9,656 bases of DNA from DASWJQ01 sp036397095 (GCA_036397095.1 DASWJQ010000045.1:1-9656), one strand, 5' to 3'. Positions 1 through 7,300 are shown, numbered from the stretch's first letter. Notes: generated by a model from the letters alone, not told the origin. A program made the numbers and translations.

Positions 1-1013
1 TGGTCCGCACCCACAACAATACCCTTCGCACGCTGTCCAACCTGTCAAACCACTATGACTTCATCCGGCCCGATGGGTCCGACATTGTCCTTGCCATCCT
101 GCCGGTTTCGTTCATCTTCTCCCAATACCTGGGCGTATTGAGCGCTCTTCTGTTTGGGGCGACCCTGGTGCTGCAGGATTCGTTTGAGCCTGGCGCGGCG
201 CTCAAACTCCTTGAGCGTGAAGGCGTCACGTACTTTGGGATCGTGCCGTCCATCGTCGAGCGCTTTTTCGAGGTGGAGGATCTGGCCCAGCGTGACTTGT
301 CGACCCTGCGCTATGTGTCACCGGCCGGCGAGGCAGTGACGAGGGAGCGCAAAGAGCGCATTCGGGAGGCCTTCGGTTGCGATGTGCTCGAATCCTACGG
401 CCTGTCCGAGTTCACCTGGCCGCTCGGCCAGGTGATGCGGGCGGGTTGGGAGAAGAAGGTCTCGCGGACAGGGATTGCCTCCCCCGGAACCGAACTGGCG
501 ATCGTGGACGCCGGCGGGGAGCCGGTGCCGGCTGGGGAGACGGGCGAGCTCCTGCTGCGTGGCCCGACCAGATTCCCCGGCTATTACGGGAATCCGGAGG
601 CGACCGAGGAATGCCTTGACGAGGACGGCTGGTTTCACACCGGTGATCTGGCCCAGCTGGATGACGACGGCTTCTACGCCATTGTTGGCAGAGTCAAGGA
701 TGTTATCAAGCGCAAGGGTTCACTGATTGTCCCGCATGAGATCGAGGATGCGTTGGGTGAACACCCTGACCTCAAGGACGTCGCCGTGGTCGGTTTGGCC
801 GACCCGGAGCGCGGCGAGATTGCCTGCGCCTGCGTCGTGCTGCGGCCGGGCGCCAATCTGGGCACCGAAGAACTGCTCTCATTCCTGGAGGGGAAGCTGG
901 CCACGTTTAAGCTGCCGGAACGGATTGAATTCCTAGATGAGCTACCCGTCTCTCCGGTGGGGAAAGTGCTCAAGTCCGACTTGAAGGCTATGTTCGAGAA
1001 TCAACGCGCTTGA
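1..1013 (+). CDS. acyl-CoA synthetase (AMP-dependent ligase), 3' part, 5' end outside window
   Basis: This reading frame is open from the window edge (first full codon at 3) to TGA at 1011-1013, giving 336 visible residues. It is the C-terminal two thirds of an ANL-superfamily acyl-CoA synthetase, which activates a carboxylic acid with ATP to an acyl-adenylate and then forms the CoA thioester. Seen in sequence: an A5-type motif ESYGLSEF, the A7 motif GWFHTGDL, the hinge GRVKDVIKRKG (A8) with the expected Asp, and a C-terminal PVGKVLKSDLK carrying the catalytic Lys (A10). The P-loop-like A3 motif lies upstream of the window. The A8 segment reads RKGSLIVPHEIE where most relatives have a Gly-Gly form. 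The TTG at 138 is internal, because the frame upstream of it codes well-formed ligase sequence. The substrate cannot be read from this part; a fatty, alicyclic or aromatic acid is possible. It probably forms a pathway with the acyl-CoA dehydrogenase 91 bases downstream. Confidence 0.93.
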   Translation, partial: VRTHNNTLRTLSNLSNHYDFIRPDGSDIVLAILPVSFIFSQYLGVLSALLFGATLVLQDSFEPGAALKLLEREGVTYFGIVPSIVERFFEVEDLAQRDLSTLRYVSPAGEAVTRERKERIREAFGCDVLESYGLSEFTWPLGQVMRAGWEKKVSRTGIASPGTELAIVDAGGEPVPAGETGELLLRGPTRFPGYYGNPEATEECLDEDGWFHTGDLAQLDDDGFYAIVGRVKDVIKRKGSLIVPHEIEDALGEHPDLKDVAVVGLADPERGEIACACVVLRPGANLGTEELLSFLEGKLATFKLPERIEFLDELPVSPVGKVLKSDLKAMFENQRA

Positions 1014-1104
1014 GCCGTGTCCGCTCAGCCGGCTGCTTCACTGTGCTTGCTCGCAGCACCAGCGGGTCCGGCAGATGACAACACCGTCAGGAGGCTGCGA
1101 AAGC
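1014..1104 (+). other. spacer between ligase and dehydrogenase genes, with palindrome
   Basis: This 91-base gap holds a perfect 10-base palindrome CAGCCGGCTG at 1026-1035. It also holds an imperfect hairpin whose arms are GTGCT at 1043-1047 and AGCAC at 1055-1059. No T-tract follows either, so a rho-independent terminator is not supported. An operator or a processing site is possible but unproven. An in-frame ATG at 1075 lies here and is the alternative start of the next gene. Confidence 0.3.
1089..1094 (+). promoter_or_regulatory. Shine-Dalgarno AGGAGG deciding the dehydrogenase start
   Basis: A consensus AGGAGG sits 10 bases before the ATG at 1105. It lies downstream of the alternative ATG at 1075 and so cannot serve that start. 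It is part of the 10-mer GTCAGGAGGC (1086-1095), which recurs exactly before the Rid-family gene. Confidence 0.7.
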
Positions 1105-2265
1105 ATGATTCACAATCTGTCGAAAGATGAAAAGGAACTTCAAGCGCAGGCGCGTAGTGTTGCCGAGAGCCTGCGGATGCTGGCTCGCCAGGCCGACCGC
1201 CAGGGTGGGTACAACAACGCCTGGGTCGAGGCGCGCCAGCTGCTGCATGACAGCGGCTACCTGGCGATGTGCGTGCCCAAGGAATACGGGGGAGGCGGCG
1301 CGGGCGCCATGGCGTTATCCCTCGTCACCGAACAAATCGCACATGTCGACGGCGGGCTGGCAAACATCCTGTTCCACGAGGCCGTCGCTGCGCGGGCAAT
1401 CCTCAACGCGCCTGGCGACCTGCGTGAGCGCGTCTTTGCCAAGATGGTCGACGGCGCGCTGACCTGCATCGGCATCACCGAGCCGGGGGCGGGCTCGGAT
1501 CTCGGCGCCATGACGACGACCGCCATGCCCTCGCAGGGTGGATACGTCATCAACGGGGAGAAGGAAATCTCATCGCTGGCGGGGGTGGCTGACATTTTCA
1601 TCCTCTGGGCGATGACGGATCCAGGGCAAGGGACCCGCGGCATCACGGCCTTCGTGCTCGACCACAAAGCGGAGGGGATCGGCATTTCCGAGCACGCCGA
1701 CACGTTGGGCTTCCGCCAGCTGCCCAGCCATCACGTAACGTTGGCGGATGTAGCTGTCAGGGAATCGGGCCGTCTGGGTGAAGAGGGAACCGGCCTAAGA
1801 GTATTCGCCGACGCCCTCAACCTGGGGCGGTTGGGCGGCGGTGTGCAGGCGCTGGGCATCGCCAGCGGCGCCTATGAGCGGGCGCTCTCTTTCAGCAAGG
1901 AACGCGAGACGTTTGGGGTGCCGATCATTCAGCATCAGGCGGTGCAGTTTAAGCTGGCCGAGATGTTCATGGAGATCGAGGCGATGCGCGCCTTCGCCTA
2001 TGCGGTGGCGCGCCTGATGGATGCGTCGGCGGACTATGGCAGCCGGGAGGTTGCGACGTATGTCGCCGCGTTGAAATCAGCCAGCTCGGATATGGCGATG
2101 GGGGTTACGGAGGACGCCGTTCAGGTGTTTGGCGCCCAGGGCATCTGGAAGGACAACGACGTCGAGCGGTTGTTCCGGGACGCCAAGGTGTGCCAGCTTG
2201 TGGACGGGCCCAATGAGCTGATGAAGATGCGCATCGGGCACAGCCTGATCAAAGGCACCGTCTAG
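1105..2265 (+). CDS. acyl-CoA dehydrogenase (FAD-dependent), with Asp at the usual catalytic Glu position
   Basis: 386 residues, a normal length for the family. It is predicted to oxidise an acyl-CoA to the 2,3-enoyl-CoA, passing electrons through FAD to an electron-transfer flavoprotein. Seen in sequence: an N-terminal helical region (about 1-115), the flavin/substrate loop CIGITEPGAGSDLGAM (121-136), a middle beta domain (about 120-225), and the C-terminal helical domain with KERETFGVPIIQHQAVQFKLAEM (265-287, in parts) and VFGAQGIW (341-348). In the segment matching the short/medium-chain YEGTSEIQR motif the protein has VDGPNELMK, so Asp367 stands where the catalytic Glu is usual. The isovaleryl-type alternative site (ERL) reads GRL here. 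As I recall, ACAD10/11-type members carry a similar DGP motif, so the enzyme may be active and belong to that branch. ATG 1105 is preferred over ATG 1075 because of AGGAGG at 1089-1094 and a family-like N terminus. The substrate is unknown. Confidence 0.93.
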   Translation: MIHNLSKDEKELQAQARSVAESLRMLARQADRQGGYNNAWVEARQLLHDSGYLAMCVPKEYGGGGAGAMALSLVTEQIAHVDGGLANILFHEAVAARAILNAPGDLRERVFAKMVDGALTCIGITEPGAGSDLGAMTTTAMPSQGGYVINGEKEISSLAGVADIFILWAMTDPGQGTRGITAFVLDHKAEGIGISEHADTLGFRQLPSHHVTLADVAVRESGRLGEEGTGLRVFADALNLGRLGGGVQALGIASGAYERALSFSKERETFGVPIIQHQAVQFKLAEMFMEIEAMRAFAYAVARLMDASADYGSREVATYVAALKSASSDMAMGVTEDAVQVFGAQGIWKDNDVERLFRDAKVCQLVDGPNELMKMRIGHSLIKGTV

Positions 2266-2302
2266 GCGTGAACCCGGCAGCAGCGCGTTCGGGACTACTT
2301 CT

Positions 2303-2319
2303 GAGTCAGGAGGCGATTC
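2303..2319 (+). promoter_or_regulatory. ribosome-binding site of the Rid gene inside a small potential hairpin
   Basis: GAGTC (2303-2307) can pair with GATTC (2315-2319) using one G-U pair. The 7-base loop between them contains the AGGAGG Shine-Dalgarno (2308-2313), which is 7 bases from the ATG at 2321. The stem is short, so thermodynamic relevance is uncertain. The same arrangement appears before the regulator gene at 2887-2901. Confidence 0.4.
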
Positions 2320-2320
2320 T

Positions 2321-2719
2321 ATGCCGGCCAAACGGATTCGCCCGGACGGCTGGCCAAGTCCAAGCGGCTATGAATACGGCTACATGGGGAAGGGCGCGCT
2401 GTTGGTCACGGCCGGGCAGATGGGCGTAACGGCTGAGGGTGAGCTCGCAGCCGGCGATTTCCCCGCGCAATTCGAGCAGTCACTCCGCAACGTCGTGGAC
2501 GTCGTGGCGGCCGCAGGGGGCCAGGCGGAAGACATCGTTCGGCTGGTCGTTTACCTGACCGACATGCCCACCTACCGCGCTTCGCGAGCGGAACTGGGAG
2601 AAATCTGGAGGCGAGTTATCGGCCAAAGCTATCCGGCCATGACGGTTGTCGAGGTCAAATCACTGGTCCGCCCAGAGGCCCTCGTCGAATTGGAGGCGAC
2701 GGCGGTTCTCGATCGTTGA
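2321..2719 (+). CDS. Rid-family (YjgF/YER057c/UK114) protein lacking the RidA catalytic Arg
   Basis: 132 residues, the usual length of this small trimeric cytoplasmic family. Archetypal RidA hydrolyses reactive 2-aminoacrylate and related enamines/imines. Seen in sequence: the N-terminal TAGQMGV strand (30-36), the central QFEQSLRNVVDVVAAAGG helix (50-67), VRLVVYLTDM (73-82), and the C-terminal strand YPAMTVVEV...LVELEATAV. In RidA the Pro-Ala pair is followed by the Arg that binds the substrate carboxylate (Arg105 in E. coli). Here it is followed by Met107, so true RidA imine deaminase activity is doubtful, and it is more likely one of the Arg-less Rid subgroups, whose roles are less clear. 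ATG 2321 is supported by AGGAGG at 2308-2313. The gene starts 55 bases after the dehydrogenase stop, so co-transcription is likely. The neighbourhood suggests a role on a pathway intermediate of the CoA-linked catabolism, which is inference only. Confidence 0.9.
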   Translation: MPAKRIRPDGWPSPSGYEYGYMGKGALLVTAGQMGVTAEGELAAGDFPAQFEQSLRNVVDVVAAAGGQAEDIVRLVVYLTDMPTYRASRAELGEIWRRVIGQSYPAMTVVEVKSLVRPEALVELEATAVLDR

Positions 2720-2744
2720 AGGGCCTCTCGCCAGGCAGTGGTCG

Positions 2745-2753
2745 TGGTATAGT
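2745..2753 (+). promoter_or_regulatory. candidate extended -10 promoter of the regulator gene
   Basis: TGGTATAGT matches an extended -10 element (TGn plus TATAGT at 2748-2753) about 155 bases before the regulator start. No convincing -35 hexamer lies at 16-18 bases upstream; TTGAAG at 2716-2721 is too far away. The 187-base gap after the Rid gene makes a separate promoter plausible. Confidence 0.3.
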
Positions 2754-2869
2754 CCCGGGCGGCAGACCGATCGCCCACTCGAGGCAACGACTCCGTTCGC
2801 GCCGGACACCAGCCCTAACAGGGGGAGCTCGGGAACACATGCGCCATCGTCCATCTTTGTCAGTTCGGT

Positions 2870-2886
2870 GCGGCCTGCTAGGCCGC
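2870..2886 (+). promoter_or_regulatory. perfect inverted repeat GCGGCCT-GCT-AGGCCGC upstream of the regulator
   Basis: Seven perfectly complementary base pairs with a 3-base loop, 20 bases before the ATG at 2907. It has the form of an operator for a dimeric helix-turn-helix protein, and it can also form a stable RNA hairpin. No T-tract follows, so a rho-independent terminator is unlikely. Autoregulation by the XRE-cupin protein is the simplest reading but is not shown. Confidence 0.45.
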
Positions 2887-2901
2887 GAGTCAGGGAGACT
2901 C
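2887..2901 (+). promoter_or_regulatory. second inverted repeat GAGTC-AGGGA-GACTC enclosing the regulator's ribosome-binding site
   Basis: A perfect 5-base inverted repeat directly abuts the preceding hairpin. Its 5-base loop AGGGA, with the G at 2897, forms the Shine-Dalgarno AGGGAG (2892-2897), 9 bases before ATG 2907. The site could be an operator half, a translational control hairpin, or chance. Confidence 0.4.
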
Positions 2902-2906
2902 ACTGC

Positions 2907-3449
2907 ATGGAAGGCTTAGGGGCGCGAATCAGGGACCACAGGAAGCGGCGGGGCTTGACCCTGAAAGGTTTGGCCGATTCCACCGATCTAACCGCTTCAT
3001 TCTTGAGCCAGGTCGAACGGAACCAGGTCTTGCCGAGCATTGTCACGCTGCGCAAACTTGCCCGTGCCCTCGACGTTACCCCTGGGCGCTTGATGGACGG
3101 CGCCGACGAGTACGACCCCGTGGTCCGCAGGGACAGCCGGATGCGAATCCAACTGCCCAACGCCGAGACGTACCGCGAGTGCCTCACCCCGGGCCTGAAC
3201 CACCGCCTCCAGGTATTCAGCGTAAAACTTGAGCCGGGCGAGAGGTCAAGTGAGGAGGCGCTACAGCACTCGAGTGAGGAGTTCATGCTCGTGCTGAGCG
3301 GCGCGCTGGAAGTCCATTTGGGGGACAAAGAGTTCCATCTTGAAGCAGGGGATACGATCCATTACTCGGCCACCTTGCCCCATTTGCTGCGAGCAGTCGG
3401 GGACACACCCACCGAATTCATTGTTGTAAATACGCCGCCGGTCATCTAG
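2907..3449 (+). CDS. XRE-family transcriptional regulator with C-terminal cupin domain
   Basis: 180 residues, typical for the XRE-cupin family (about 180-200). An N-terminal helix-turn-helix (about 7-61) begins GARIRDHRKRRGLTLKGLA, with a recognition-helix region TASFLSQVERNQVLPS (29-44). The linker runs to about residue 100. The C-terminal beta-barrel cupin_2 domain (about 101-178) shows the spaced H121, E124/E125 and the LPH motif with H159, which in this family bind a metal or a small ligand. Such proteins usually act as ligand-responsive repressors or activators of nearby catabolic genes. The start at ATG 2907 is set by AGGGAG at 2892-2897 and by the domain boundary; the open frame continues upstream to 2646 but overlaps the Rid gene and has no domain content. 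The gene follows a CoA ligase, a dehydrogenase and a Rid gene, which makes them its likely targets. Two adjacent inverted repeats precede it. Confidence 0.93.
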   Translation: MEGLGARIRDHRKRRGLTLKGLADSTDLTASFLSQVERNQVLPSIVTLRKLARALDVTPGRLMDGADEYDPVVRRDSRMRIQLPNAETYRECLTPGLNHRLQVFSVKLEPGERSSEEALQHSSEEFMLVLSGALEVHLGDKEFHLEAGDTIHYSATLPHLLRAVGDTPTEFIVVNTPPVI

Positions 3450-3470
3450 GGCCCGCTCGCCTTGGGCCTT
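3448..3470 (+). terminator. weak candidate hairpin at the end of the regulator gene
   Basis: AGGGCCC (3448-3454) can pair with GGGCCTT (3464-3470) as seven pairs including one G-T, with a 9-base loop. It begins in the stop codon. It is GC-rich but is not followed by a T-tract, so it is at best a weak or factor-assisted terminator. Confidence 0.2.
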
Positions 3471-3751
3471 GAGCAGCGACCAGCGAATCCGTCCACTGAT
3501 TTGAGACGATCACGTCGCAGCAACCGGAGGGCTTTTCGTTTGGCGTCCGGCAGGTCATGGAAAGGCAAGCGGCCGCATAATGGGCCGAGCTCGAGGGATC
3601 GCACGGATGAATGCTGACATGATTAGGGTGGGGGTCGAGGTGGCCGAGGTGGCCGAGTCCCTACCCCTGTCAGCCGACACGCCCCGTAGTGCGGGCAGCG
3701 AGCCCGTGCAACCGCTGCCCGCCACAGCTCGAGCCTACGATGGAGGCATCC
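3450..3751 (+). other. 302-base gap with no supported gene
   Basis: I find no convincing coding sequence here. An 81-codon frame from ATG 3580 lacks a ribosome-binding site and runs into the membrane-protein gene in another frame. The region holds a short tandem repeat, GAGGTGGCC twice plus GAG, at 3637-3657, and a CATAAT hexamer at 3576-3581 without a matching -35. A promoter for the membrane-protein gene probably lies here but cannot be placed. Confidence 0.4.
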
Positions 3752-4156
3752 ATGCTCTTAAGCTTGCTGGCCGCCACGCTGCTCCTGGCCCTGGCAACGT
3801 CCTGGATTGTGGTCCGCCTGTTTGACCGGGCGATCGGCGCCATTCTGGCGCGCATTGTTTCGGCGGATCTGAGTTCAGCTTGGCAGCGCTATGTCACGTT
3901 TGCGACCTATATCGTTGGGGTGTCGGGTGGGGTTCGAATCTGGGAGTTGGAGAAGTATGTGCTGCCGCGGGCGCCAGGGGTTGGCATGCCGCTGTTGACA
4001 ACGGAAAGTTGGATTTTGGAGCTCTATCGTACGGTCATCGGAACCCTGCAAGCCGTCGCCTGGATGCTGCTCGTGTTTTTCGTTTTCGCCCTGGTGGCCT
4101 ATGTCGTGGTCCGTGGCTTCGAGCAGCGCAGGATGGGTGACCCCGAAAACCAGTGA
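3752..4156 (+). CDS. small membrane protein of unknown function
   Basis: 134 residues if started at ATG 3752, which has GGAGG at 3742-3746 five bases upstream. ATG 3740 would add four residues but has no clear ribosome-binding site, and the longer frame from 3689 adds a Cys/Pro-rich leader that looks non-coding. Hydrophobic stretches lie at about 2-22 (LLSLLAATLLLALATSWIVV), a weaker one at about 47-63 (YVTFATYIVGVSGGVRI), and 98-120 (TLQAVAWMLLVFFVFALVAY). This gives two or three membrane passes. The charged tail after 121 (RGFEQRRMGDPENQ) is likely cytoplasmic by the positive-inside tendency. The central GVSGGVRIWELEKYVLP looks like a conserved signature, but I do not recognise a named family. 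The gene stands alone, convergent with the tRNA and the large surface-protein gene, so context gives no function. Confidence 0.72.
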   Translation: MLLSLLAATLLLALATSWIVVRLFDRAIGAILARIVSADLSSAWQRYVTFATYIVGVSGGVRIWELEKYVLPRAPGVGMPLLTTESWILELYRTVIGTLQAVAWMLLVFFVFALVAYVVVRGFEQRRMGDPENQ

Positions 4157-4198
4157 AGTCGGCTGCTCCGTATTCCCCGGTTCCATTTTGGGGGTAGG

Positions 4199-4271
<73 letters not shown>

Positions 4272-4281
4272 GTATGAAGGG

Positions 4282-4287
4282 ATTATA
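4282..4287 (-). promoter_or_regulatory. -10 box (TATAAT) of the tRNA-Arg promoter
   Basis: The - strand carries a perfect TATAAT ten bases before the tRNA 5' end, which is good placement for a start about 3-4 bases upstream of the mature tRNA. The hexamers at 17-18 base spacing (GCTGCC/AGCTGC) do not resemble a -35 consensus. The box also forms part of an inverted repeat, GGTAT (4271-4275) with ATACC (4285-4289). Confidence 0.5.
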
Positions 4288-4311
4288 CCGCGCGCAACCT
4301 GGCGGCAGCTG

Positions 4312-7300
4312 CTAGCGCCCGGAGGCGGCCGGCGCGCCGTTGGCCGTCCTCTCAAGCGTTTCGATCGAAAGCAATACCGCCCGCACCGCCAGTCTCCAGC
4401 GATAACTCTGCTCGCGCTCGTCGAACCCATGGCAGGTGATCAAGGTCAGCCAGGACTGCTCCTCATGGCGGAACAAATCCGCCGAACTGGGTGCCGCCAG
4501 ATCTTGGTCTTGCACCTCATACACATAACGCAGGCCCCAGGCCTCGATGATGACCTGATCCCCGAAGCGTAGGTCCTTCAGATTGGCGAACGGCCCCGGC
4601 AACCCGCTGGCCAGCCAGACGTGCGCCGTCAGCAGACTGTTGCCGGACCAGGTTGGGAAAGCCGTCCCGTGCAGATAGCCGACCTGCTGGCCAAGCCAGC
4701 TCACGTCCCAGCTGCCCTCCTGGTTGGGAACGCCGACAATTCGGGCTTGCATCCTGAGGCTCGGGATCGAAAGCCACAGCCCCTCGTAGTCTGTGTATGC
4801 CAGGCGAGCCGGCTGGGCGGGCAGTGCACTGACCCGGTCGGGCGCAAAGCCGGTATTGGGTGCGATCGTAGTGCGCACCACGATGGTGGTGAGGGCGGAG
4901 TCGGCATTGTTGTCCGGGTCGGCATCGAGGGACGAGGTGATCAAGCTGGCGCTGTTGGCCCCGCCCGGCGGGCTGGCCGAAGCATTGACGGTGGTGGCAA
5001 TCGTGACCGCGTACGCCTCGGACGGACTGAGCGTCCCGATGTCGATGGTGATGGTGTTGCTCACGATGCTGATGGCCGGCCCCAGCGGTGAGATGACGAC
5101 CGAGTCAATCGTCAGGAAGGACGGGATGACATCCGTGACGACGACATCCTCGGCGTCGCCGCTCCCGTTGTTGAAGATGTCAACGGTGAACACCACCGAT
5201 TCGCCGACGGCGGCCGAAGCCGGATCGCCGCTCTTGGTAAGCGCCGGGTCAATGATGGTCGGTTCACTGGTTTCGGTTGCCGACGGCGTCGCCGTCGCCG
5301 TATTGGTGGCCATGGCCGTCGCCGTGTCGGTGGCCGTCGGGCTGGCGGTGCTGGTATCCGTCGGGGTGGCGGTGGCCGTCGGGGTGTCGGTTGCCGTGGG
5401 CGTTTCGGTCGGCGTTGGCGTGTCGGTAGGCGTACTCGTCGCCGTCGCCGTGGCGGTTTCGGTTGGCGTATCGGTGGCGGTGGCGGTGGCCGTGTCCGTC
5501 GGCGTATTAGTTGGCAGGGGCGTTTCGCTGGCGGTCGGGGTGCCGGATGGGGTCAGGGTCGGACCGGTATAAGGGACGGTCTGACTGTCCTCGTTCGACT
5601 CAACACCGTCGGCACTTGCGGTGGCCAGGTTTGTCACCGAGCCGGCGCTGATGTCGTCGGTGGTGATGGTGTAGCTCGCCGCGCAGGTCACGCTCTCGCC
5701 GGGATCGAGGAAGGCGTCGTTATCCCCGACGGTCGTAAGATCGGGGCAGGCCTCGTCAATCGCCAGGTCATCATCGATGCTGACTGGCCCCGCCAGGGTG
5801 GCCGCACCCGAGTTGGTCACCTGATACTGGTAGTGGAGCACGTCATCGACCGCTTGGTAGAAGGTCTCGGTGACGGTCTTCACCAGGGTCAAGCCCGTGG
5901 TGGCGTAAGTCGCCGAAGCTTGGTCGGTGTAGTCGGTCGAATTGTAGGTTCCGCTGCCGGTGGCGGTGTTCTGGTGGGTGCCAGCGGCGGCGCTGATCGG
6001 CCCAACAACGCAGGTTGCCAGGTGATCTTCGTTGGAGGCCGACGGAGCCGGCAGGCTGGCGGGCCAAATGCAGCTCGAGGTATCCAGGTCCGGATCGGTT
6101 AGCGACAAAGGGCTTAGGGCAACGTCGCCGGTGTTCTCGAGCGTGAATTGGTAGTAGACGTCGGCCCCGGTCGCCAGGGCCAGGTAGGACAACCAAGGCC
6201 CCGTTGCGCTGGCCCCAACGCGTTTCAGCAGACTGATCCCCGGGTCTGGCGCTTCAGCCGTCAGACTGTCGCTGGCCGTGTTGCCGTTAACAGTGGAGCT
6301 GTTGATCACATGCGAGACGGGCCCACTGATATTGGCATAGGTCCCGACCGAGGCGACGGTGACATCCACCTCGACGGTGCAGGTTCCGCCGGCGGTGATC
6401 GTCGCCCCGCTCAGACTGATCGAACCGGCACCGGCGACCGGCGCAAACGTGGGCGATCCGCAGCCAGAGGTAGAGGCGCCGGTCGGGCTGGCGACGGTCA
6501 TAGCCGCCGGCGAGGTCGGCAAGCTGTCGGTGAAAGCAACCCCGCTCAATGCGTGATTAGGATTGGGGTTGGTCAGCGTGAAGCTCAAAGTAGATATGCC
6601 GCCGGCAAGTACCGGGTTGGGCGAGAATGCCTTGGCCATCGCCGGCGGCTGGACGGCCGTCAACGAGGCCGAGGCAATGCCGGTTGGGCCGTTGTTGGGG
6701 CCGCTCTCGGCAGCCGTGATGAATCCACTCACGTTGTCGTGTGGACCGGCGCTGGTGGCAGTGACGCTCACCAGGAGATTGCATGAGGCAGATGCGGCCA
6801 GAGAGCCGCCTGCAAACGAGATCAGATTAGGGGCCGTCGTGGTTAGCGTGCCCCCGCAGACCGAGGTCGAACCGCTGGCCACCGTCAGCCCCGCCGGCAG
6901 GCTATCGTCAAAGGCGATCCCCGTCAGCCCGATCGAGGCGTTTGGGTTGCTGGCCGTGAAAGTTAAGACTGAGCTGGCGCCAACGGCAACCGGGTCGGGC
7001 GAGAAGGACTTCGACAACGCTGGCGGATTGGGCGTTCCGCAGCCAGTGAGCGTGACCGTGTCGATCATTCCATCCGAGCCGGGTGTGCTGTTGCCGGCGT
7101 TGAACAGATAAATGCGCACGTAGGACGTGCTGGCCGGCGGCGTGAAGGTATGGGTGCCGCCAATGCCGGTCAGCGTTGTGGTTAAGACATTGGCATTGCT
7201 GTAGAGCAGTGTGCCGGTTTCCGGATTGCCAGCCGAGTTGCCGTAATAGACGGCAACACCGGTAGGGCTGTTGGCCGAGGTCGCCCGGCGGCCTTGAAAG

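Noticed and set aside
1257..1703. 148-codon - strand frame inside the acyl-CoA dehydrogenase gene
   Set aside because: It is an antisense shadow of a clearly conserved coding sequence.
2646..2906. Upstream extension of the XRE-cupin frame
   Set aside because: It overlaps the Rid gene by 74 bases and codes Arg/Pro/Ser-rich sequence without domain character. ATG 2907 has a ribosome-binding site and begins at the helix-turn-helix.
3580..3825. 81-codon + strand frame before the membrane protein
   Set aside because: It has no Shine-Dalgarno and no recognisable content, and it overlaps the supported membrane-protein gene in a different frame.
4175..4194. CCCC...GGGG hairpin between the convergent membrane-protein gene and the tRNA, considered as a bidirectional terminator
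   Set aside because: It has only four pairs with a loop of about 12 bases and no T-tract in either direction.
4793..5572. Long + strand frame rich in Val, Ala and Gly opposite the stalk-coding region
   Set aside because: It is the antisense reading of the Thr/Ala/Pro repeat, where GTN/GCN/GGN codons arise automatically. The - strand frame has coherent domains on both sides.
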